Part shown: in pieces, positions 6,295-8,057 of the stretch
Position numbering within the stretch: position 1 is the first letter of the stretch
How the letters are laid out: the number at the start of each line of letters is the position of its first letter
DNA from: Treponema sp.
Lineage (GTDB): Bacteria; Spirochaetota; Spirochaetia; Treponematales; Breznakiellaceae
DNA length: 8,057 nucleotides
Direction: 5' to 3'
Assembly (NCBI GenBank): GCA_031284105.1
Contig: JAITAN010000114.1
Span: 1-8,057, forward strand
Made by a program: the position numbers and the translations under genes
The notes under the pieces: model-generated
What the model was told of the DNA's origin: nothing
What the model saw: only the letters and a program-made list of their open reading frames with translations
Database searches by the model: none

Positions 6295-6442
6295 ATTAAC
6301 AGCTCCCTTTTGTTGACTACTTTTCCCTAAACAATCCTCTTGTGGTTCACGATAGTTAGCGGGTCCATGCCCCGTTTTTCAGGGCGTTTGGCTCCCGCAG
6401 AACGACGATAGCCGTTACATTGCCGTCCGTCCGGCGGCAGTA

Positions 6443-7501
6443 TCACCATGTAATGAAAACCGCCGGCTTAATAAGATCCGCCGGTTTTTTGTCCATAAGC
6501 ATGAACGCATCCTCTATCTTCTCAAAACCATCAAAACGGTGGGTAATGAGTTTTGCCGGATCAACCCTTTCATATTTGATAATGTTGAGCAGCTTTTCTA
6601 TTCTGACCGCTCCACCGGGACAAAAACCGCCGCGGATGTCGATATTTGCCATGCCAAGCCCCCACATAAAAGCCGGAATAGTAAACGTGTCCGCGGCATC
6701 GTAGTAGTTTACGCTCGCCACAATGCCGGTTGGTTTCACCATCGACACGGCCTGGGTAAGGGTTGCCGCGTTTCCCCCCGCAATGATTACCTTATCCACA
6801 CTGCCGCCGGCAAGGCTCTTGATGCGCTCGACAATATCGCCGTCTTTGTAGCTCACCACATCGGTCGCGCCGTATTCCTTTGCAATCTTTACGCAATTAG
6901 GCCGGGTACCGACAACGATGATACGCCCCGCGCCTTTTAACCGGGAACCCGCCACGGCCATAAGACCTACGGGCCCGATGCCGGTAACAACCACGGTTTC
7001 GCCGTACCCTACTTCGGCAAGTTCCACCGCATGAAACCCGGTAGACATCATATCCACAGTCATAAGCGCCGCTTCGGGGCTTATGTCGTTGGGAAGGCTC
7101 ACCAGGTTCGCGTCCGCCATATTGACATGGAAGAATTCGGCAAAAGTACCGTCTTTTGCCGTGAGGAATTTAAAACTCCCCATCATGCCGTGGTCATGGG
7201 CATTGTATTTTCCTTCCTGTATGTATCTGCCCGTCCAGTCAGGCGTTACACAGGGTACAACCACCTTGTCCCCGGGCTTAAATTTACGAACCAAGCCGCC
7301 TACTTCCGTAACTTCGCCAACCGCTTCGTGTCCCAGAATCAAATTCTCCCGCGGCCCCGCTCCTCCGTGCATAGTATGCGTGTCCGAAGAACAGGGAGCA
7401 AGAACCGTGGGACGAACTATCGCGTCCAAAGGACCGGGAACCGGCTTCTCCTTATCAAGCCAGCCCGGTTGTCCGGTTTTTACAACTCCATAACCTTTCA
7501 T
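6443..7501 (-). CDS. adh: NADP-dependent zinc alcohol dehydrogenase (secondary alcohol / isopropanol type)
   Basis: Interconverts alcohols (typically secondary) with ketones or aldehydes using NADP(H), in the cytoplasm. The 352-residue length equals that of Thermoanaerobacter brockii secondary ADH, and the sequence follows it nearly end to end. The catalytic zinc ligands are C37 (APCSSD), H58-E59 (GHEAVGE) and D150 (VDMMSTGF), matching C37, H59-E60 and D150 of that enzyme. The cysteine lobe binding structural zinc in classical ADHs is absent, as in that enzyme. The nucleotide fold has GIGPVGL (174-180). G198-T199-R200 and Y218 match the positions that bind the NADP phosphate. The C-terminus AFMLMDKKPADLIKP (332-346) is also typical. 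Start ATG at 7501 has AGGAG at a 6-nt spacer. It follows the flavoprotein gene on the same strand after 129 nt, probably one operon with an attenuator-like leader. Confidence 0.93.
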   Translation of the reverse strand: MKGYGVVKTGQPGWLDKEKPVPGPLDAIVRPTVLAPCSSDTHTMHGGAGPRENLILGHEAVGEVTEVGGLVRKFKPGDKVVVPCVTPDWTGRYIQEGKYNAHDHGMMGSFKFLTAKDGTFAEFFHVNMADANLVSLPNDISPEAALMTVDMMSTGFHAVELAEVGYGETVVVTGIGPVGLMAVAGSRLKGAGRIIVVGTRPNCVKIAKEYGATDVVSYKDGDIVERIKSLAGGSVDKVIIAGGNAATLTQAVSMVKPTGIVASVNYYDAADTFTIPAFMWGLGMANIDIRGGFCPGGAVRIEKLLNIIKYERVDPAKLITHRFDGFEKIEDAFMLMDKKPADLIKPAVFITW

Positions 7502-7507
7502 TTCCTT

Positions 7508-7512
7508 CTCCT
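7508..7512 (-). promoter_or_regulatory. Strong Shine-Dalgarno site of the alcohol dehydrogenase gene
   Basis: AGGAG lies six bases before the ATG at 7501, and the six-T run of the upstream hairpin (7513-7518) abuts it. Transcript termination at that run would therefore remove the ribosome binding site. Confidence 0.8.
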
Positions 7513-7556
7513 AAAAAACAGTATCGGAAGCCCGATTTTCAGGCTTCCTTGAAGCC
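7513..7556 (-). promoter_or_regulatory. Attenuator-like pair of alternative hairpins before the dehydrogenase
   Basis: In minus-strand order, segment A is GGCTTC (7551-7556), B is GGAAGCC (7542-7548) and C is GGCTTCC (7526-7532). A can pair with B (6-bp stem, 3-nt loop) or B with C (7-bp stem, 9-nt loop), but not both. Seven bases after C comes a run of six T (7513-7518), then the ribosome binding site. This is the logic of an antiterminator/terminator switch. The gap between stem and T run is longer than in a standard intrinsic terminator, so function is not assured. No known riboswitch consensus was recognised. Confidence 0.4.
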
Positions 7557-7585
7557 AACGCACGTTGACCTCTTTTTAATCTTTT

Positions 7586-7598
7586 CCGGCAACGCCGG
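7586..7598. repeat. Short perfect hairpin in the flavoprotein-dehydrogenase spacer
   Basis: CCGGC-AAC-GCCGG has a 5-bp stem. On the minus strand it is followed by GAAAAG-type sequence rather than T residues, so it should not stop transcription from the upstream gene. This favours read-through into the dehydrogenase. Confidence 0.4.
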
Positions 7599-7630
7599 TT
7601 TCTTACACGATTCGTACCCATGGAGGCGCT

Positions 7631-8057
7631 TCAGCCCTCTTGCCTTCCACCGGTAATATAGGCGTCTATGGCCTCCGCGGCCTTCTTTCCCGCGCCCATT
7701 GCGAGGATAACCGTGGCCGCGCCCGTAACCGCGTCTCCTCCGGCGAAAACCCCCTTACGGGAGGTCTGACCTGTTTCTTCATCCGCAATGATCCCGCCCC
7801 ATTTCTCGGCATCAAGCCCCGCGGTAGTGGATTTGATAAGGGGGTTTGGGCGAAGTCCCGATAGCCATGATCACGCAGTCCGCTTCGGTTTCTTCCTCAC
7901 TCCCCTCAAGCGGCACGGGACGGGCGCGCCCTGATTCATCCGGTTCACTTAATGCCGTCTTCTGACAGGTAATCCTGTTGACCCAGCCCTTTTCATCTCC
8001 GGCAATGCGTATGGGGCTGGTGAGAAACTGAAAAACAACGCCTTCTTCTTTGGCGTG
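7631..8057 (-). CDS. gltA: Glutamate synthase small chain / NfnB-like FAD oxidoreductase, 3' part, apparent frameshift
   Basis: This is the C-terminal portion (about 142 residues) of an NADPH-linked FAD flavoprotein; the 5' part lies beyond the right edge. The first frame reads HAKEEGVVFQFLTSP and later ADCVIMAIGTSPKP. After a run of five C on the minus strand (7840-7844) the family sequence continues one base out of phase: LIKSTTAGLDAEKWGG, IIADEETGQTSRKG, then the FAD motif GVFAGGDAVTGAATV and AMGAGKKAAEAIDAY, to TGA at 7631. The uncorrected frame hits TGA at 7812-7814, losing the FAD-binding end. Removing one C restores a normal protein, so this is either a sequencing error or a recent inactivation. 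The family covers homotetrameric glutamate synthase and NfnB of electron-bifurcating transhydrogenase; context with an NADP-dependent dehydrogenase mildly favours an NADPH-supplying role. Confidence 0.82.

Larger units (their letters stand above)
6105..6442. other. Intergenic stretch downstream of the alcohol dehydrogenase
   Basis: No confident gene lies here. It contains a 31-codon minus-strand ORF with an AGGGAG site (6199-6294), an 8-bp stem hairpin (6190-6214) and a weak hairpin with a T run (GCAG-AGACG-CTGC then six T on the minus strand, 6245-6263). No strong terminator directly follows the dehydrogenase stop. Confidence 0.4.

Noticed and set aside
7031..7552. Two long plus-strand frames inside the dehydrogenase gene
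   Set aside because: They are shadows of a complete, well-recognised dehydrogenase on the minus strand.
7640..7864. Plus-strand frame of 74 codons at the right end
   Set aside because: Antisense to the flavoprotein C-terminus, whose FAD motif is clear once the C-run frameshift is allowed.

Overview
The window looks like the chromosome of a spirochaete, most probably a gut-dwelling Treponema of the termite or cockroach type. This is inferred from remembered protein resemblance (an IS1-family transposase, a YbiT-type ABC-F protein, a Thermoanaerobacter-like NADP alcohol dehydrogenase and a homotetrameric glutamate synthase/NfnB-like flavoprotein). No database search was run. Apart from one AT-rich island, base composition is moderate, with GC-rich hairpins between genes.

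Layout, left to right. Positions 1-547 hold the C-terminal part of an IS1-family transposase (+ strand) cut by the window edge, followed by its probable right end and about 200 bp without genes. A two-gene minus-strand unit follows: a DEAD-box RNA helicase with a long arginine-rich tail (2479-4281), then, 57 nt downstream, a YbiT-like ABC-F ATPase (778-2421). Upstream of the helicase is a gene-poor stretch of about 900 bp (4282-5179). It has a 21-bp tandem repeat of palindromic units, a tiny ORF with a very good ribosome binding site, and a cluster of GC-rich hairpins. Next is an AT-rich island of about 690 bp holding little besides a tyrosine-phosphatase-family gene and its own near-consensus promoter (5180-5865, minus). 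Positions 5883-6440 hold only two doubtful small ORFs and hairpins.

The right end is a metabolic minus-strand unit. A 3'-terminal piece of an NADPH-linked FAD oxidoreductase (glutamate synthase small chain / NfnB type, 7631-8057) carries an apparent one-base frameshift in a C run. A 129-nt spacer contains two mutually exclusive hairpins, an attenuator-like arrangement. It leads into an intact NADP-dependent secondary alcohol dehydrogenase (6443-7501). If the flavoprotein is NfnB-like, the pair would couple NADPH supply to alcohol/carbonyl interconversion.

The helicase and phosphatase genes each have a promoter-like -10 element only 6-8 nt before the ATG and no Shine-Dalgarno sequence, which suggests leaderless mRNAs. 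No CRISPR array, tRNA, rRNA or clear defence system was seen. The less ordinary signals are the paired hairpins before the dehydrogenase, the AT-rich phosphatase island, the palindromic tandem repeat and the dense hairpin cluster.
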